From Lysobacterales bacterium (GTDB lineage Bacteria > Pseudomonadota > Gammaproteobacteria > Xanthomonadales > S139-57), in contig WFUE01000053.1 in the NCBI GenBank assembly GCA_015485125.1, positions 1-32,749 on the forward strand: a stretch of DNA of 32,749 nt. Direction: 5' to 3'. The notes beneath the pieces were generated by a model. It was not told where the DNA came from. It did not search any database and saw only the letters and a program-made list of their open reading frames with translations. The translations under genes were made by a program, and so were the position numbers. Below, piece by piece: positions 32,495 through 32,749 of the stretch (positions are counted from its first letter, which is position 1; every line of letters begins with the position of its first letter).

Positions 32495-32689
32495 ATGAGA
32501 AAACTTCTGCGAGAACCGCTGATTCACTTTCTACTGGCCGGTGCGGCACTTTACGGGCTGAATCATCTGATCCACCCCTCTCAGGCCACGCAAGATCCAG
32601 CCACCGTAATCTGCAATGCCAATGACGACGGTCGACTATTGCAGATCCATGCAGCAGGCCAACCCCGGCATCACCGCCAGTACCGATGA
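32495..32689 (+). pseudogene. Short PpiC-like N-terminal fragment, possibly frameshifted
   Basis: The frame begins MRKLLREPLIHFLLAGAALYGL, which is typical of membrane-anchored PpiC-type peptidyl-prolyl isomerases found next to HupE-like genes. The coding character fades after about residue 40, and it stops at 64 residues instead of the usual 250 or more. A second frame is open from 32616 to the window end. It may be a truncated gene, a frameshift or a genuinely short protein. There is no clear RBS. The edge of the window prevents a decision. Confidence 0.45.
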
Positions 32690-32749
32690 AACCGCCGGCC
32701 TGGACCCGTGCGATACGCCTGCGGTAACGGCCTCCGCCCTGACCCAGAC
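32622..32749 (+). CDS. Unknown partial reading frame at the right edge
   Basis: An open frame with a plausible protein-like composition (MTTVDYC, SMQQANPGIT, GLDPCDTPAV, with two cysteines) runs off the window. It overlaps the PpiC-like fragment in another frame and has no visible RBS, so it could be the continuation of that gene after a frameshift or a separate coding sequence. No family was recognised. Confidence 0.3.
   Translation, partial: MTTVDYCRSMQQANPGITASTDETAGLDPCDTPAVTASALTQ

Noticed and set aside
1-32749. CRISPR arrays, insertion sequences, prophage, tRNA or rRNA genes
   Set aside because: No repeat-spacer pattern, transposase, integrase, phage structural gene or RNA-gene sequence was recognised.

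Overview
The window is a densely packed, GC-rich chromosomal segment of a flagellated gammaproteobacterium. Three linkages support that: purM-purN with DUF2066, a CDP-alcohol phosphatidyltransferase, perM and hda; miaB-ybeZ-ybeY; and fur / bamE / rnfH-ratA / smpB. The genus is not resolved. No rRNA, tRNA, CRISPR array, insertion sequence or phage was seen, and no gap between genes exceeds 300 bases.

Layout. 1-129 is the start of an unknown gene behind a perfect flagellar sigma-28 promoter. 263-2643 (minus) holds purM, purN and a DUF3108 protein. 2698-6056 (plus) holds overlapping genes for DUF2066, a CDP-alcohol phosphatidyltransferase, a PerM permease and Hda. 6068-10997 (minus) holds a FimT/GspH pseudopilin, a DUF302-like exported protein and a large Oar-like TonB-dependent receptor behind a good Pho box. 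11138-16540 (minus) is miaB-ybeZ-ybeY, then a HisC/CobC-like protein that lacks the PLP lysine, then pyruvate kinase. 16609-18463 (plus) is a short-chain dehydrogenase and an orphan PstS. 18536-21841 is a homogentisate module: hmgA and hppD, with a divergent LysR regulator. yciO follows, then a BrnT/BrnA toxin-antitoxin pair with a palindromic operator. An isolated fliK with a perfect sigma-54 promoter comes next, then a DUF71 ATPase, fur, bamE, rnfH, ratA and smpB.

The most interesting locus is 27253-29479. Two MerR-type promoters with 19-bp spacers and the same CTGGAG-N4-CTCCAG dyad flank a small CPAC thioredoxin-fold gene and a CueR-like merR gene. The second promoter then drives an outer-membrane beta-barrel-like protein, a periplasmic MerP-like CPYC metallochaperone and a MerT-like membrane protein with Cys24-Cys25. 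No mercuric reductase or P-type ATPase is present. It looks like a self-contained three-compartment metal-handling operon of unassigned specificity.

The right end holds infA, a Kef-type antiporter behind a leader hairpin, a glycerate-kinase-like P-loop kinase, and a short PpiC-like N-terminal fragment that ends early.

Several regulatory circuits can be read directly from sequence: the flagellar sigma-54/sigma-28 cascade, the phosphate regulon, MerR-family metal sensing, BrnTA autorepression and a probable LysR switch for tyrosine/homogentisate catabolism.
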